12,900 nt of DNA. Source: Bacilli bacterium (GTDB lineage: Bacteria; Bacillota_I; Bacilli_A; RFN20; CAG-826). The DNA is taken from positions 1 to 12,900 of the forward strand of contig JAILRR010000030.1 of NCBI GenBank assembly GCA_024698065.1. The letters are read 5' to 3'. Numbering within the stretch: position 1 is the first letter of the stretch; the number at the start of each line of letters is the position of its first letter. Made by a program: the position numbers and the translations under genes. Of this stretch, positions 12,802 to 12,900 are shown piece by piece. Below the pieces are notes generated by a model. The model made no database searches, was not told the origin of the DNA, and saw nothing but the letters and a program-made list of their open reading frames with translations.

Positions 12802-12900
12802 TTATGCCTCAAGTTCGTACATGCGATATATCTTTCGGTACAGCTTGCCTGTAAATAGCAGCTTGAAGAACATTCTTTCGATTGGTTTAAGCTCTTTGAC
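12802..12900 (-). CDS. C-terminal 32 residues of an unidentified protein, partial
   Basis: A minus-strand frame enters from the right edge and stops with TAA at 12802-12804. The visible end, from VKELKPIERMFF to MYELEA, is rich in Lys, Arg and aromatic residues. A terminator follows at 12725-12770, which supports a real gene end. There is too little to identify the family. The 209 bases between this stop and the peptidase terminator hold only the terminator and no supported gene. Confidence 0.5.
   Translation of the reverse strand, partial: VKELKPIERMFFKLLFTGKLYRKIYRMYELEA

Overview
The window looks like a chromosomal segment of a low-to-moderate-GC Bacillota bacterium, probably an uncultured gut-type member of the class Bacilli (Erysipelotrichales/RF39-like). 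This placement is inferred from purine-rich GGAGG ribosome binding sites, catabolite-response-like (cre) sites, a PepO-type M13 peptidase, a Rex-like winged helix, an EF-G paralogue and a lipoprotein with Cys-x2-Cys modules. TGA acts as a stop: the RDD gene ends on it just before the next start. The standard bacterial code therefore fits. I see no phage, insertion sequence or CRISPR.

Layout. Positions 1-560 (minus strand): a RelB/DinJ-like antitoxin without a toxin, followed by the start of a Rex-N-terminal-like protein that runs off the left edge. Positions 561-858: a divergent control region with a palindrome over the antitoxin promoter and two cre-like sites. Positions 859-3955 (plus strand): a tightly coupled pair, a Fic-domain protein with degenerate catalytic and inhibitory motifs plus a C-terminal winged helix, then a full-length EF-G-like GTPase. 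Positions 4037-5638 (minus): an MscS-family channel behind a single-pass membrane protein, converging on the EF-G gene across a bidirectional terminator. Positions 5730-7733 (minus): a surface lipoprotein with three regular Cys modules and two beta-rich, carbohydrate-binding-like regions. Positions 7734-8223: an AT-rich gap, two stacked terminators, and a tRNA-Lys(CTT) with its own promoter. Positions 8224-10524 (minus): a compact operon encoding an RDD membrane protein with a large inserted domain, a four-helix membrane protein and a short MalK/PotA-type ABC ATPase. Positions 10627-12531 (plus): a complete PepO-like zinc endopeptidase. Positions 12532-12900: its terminator, then the terminator and last 32 codons of a minus-strand gene entering from the right edge.

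How the genes may work together. The most suggestive unit is Fic plus the EF-G-like GTPase. The ribosome binding site of the second gene overlaps the stop codon of the first, and Fic enzymes of the Doc type are known to modify a translation GTPase (EF-Tu). Both partners carry substitutions at positions normally considered catalytic, so this could be a regulatory or non-canonical pair. The RDD/four-helix/ABC operon may be one envelope transport or efflux complex. The MscS pair may be a channel with an accessory subunit. These functional links are inferences from gene order and motifs, not demonstrated.
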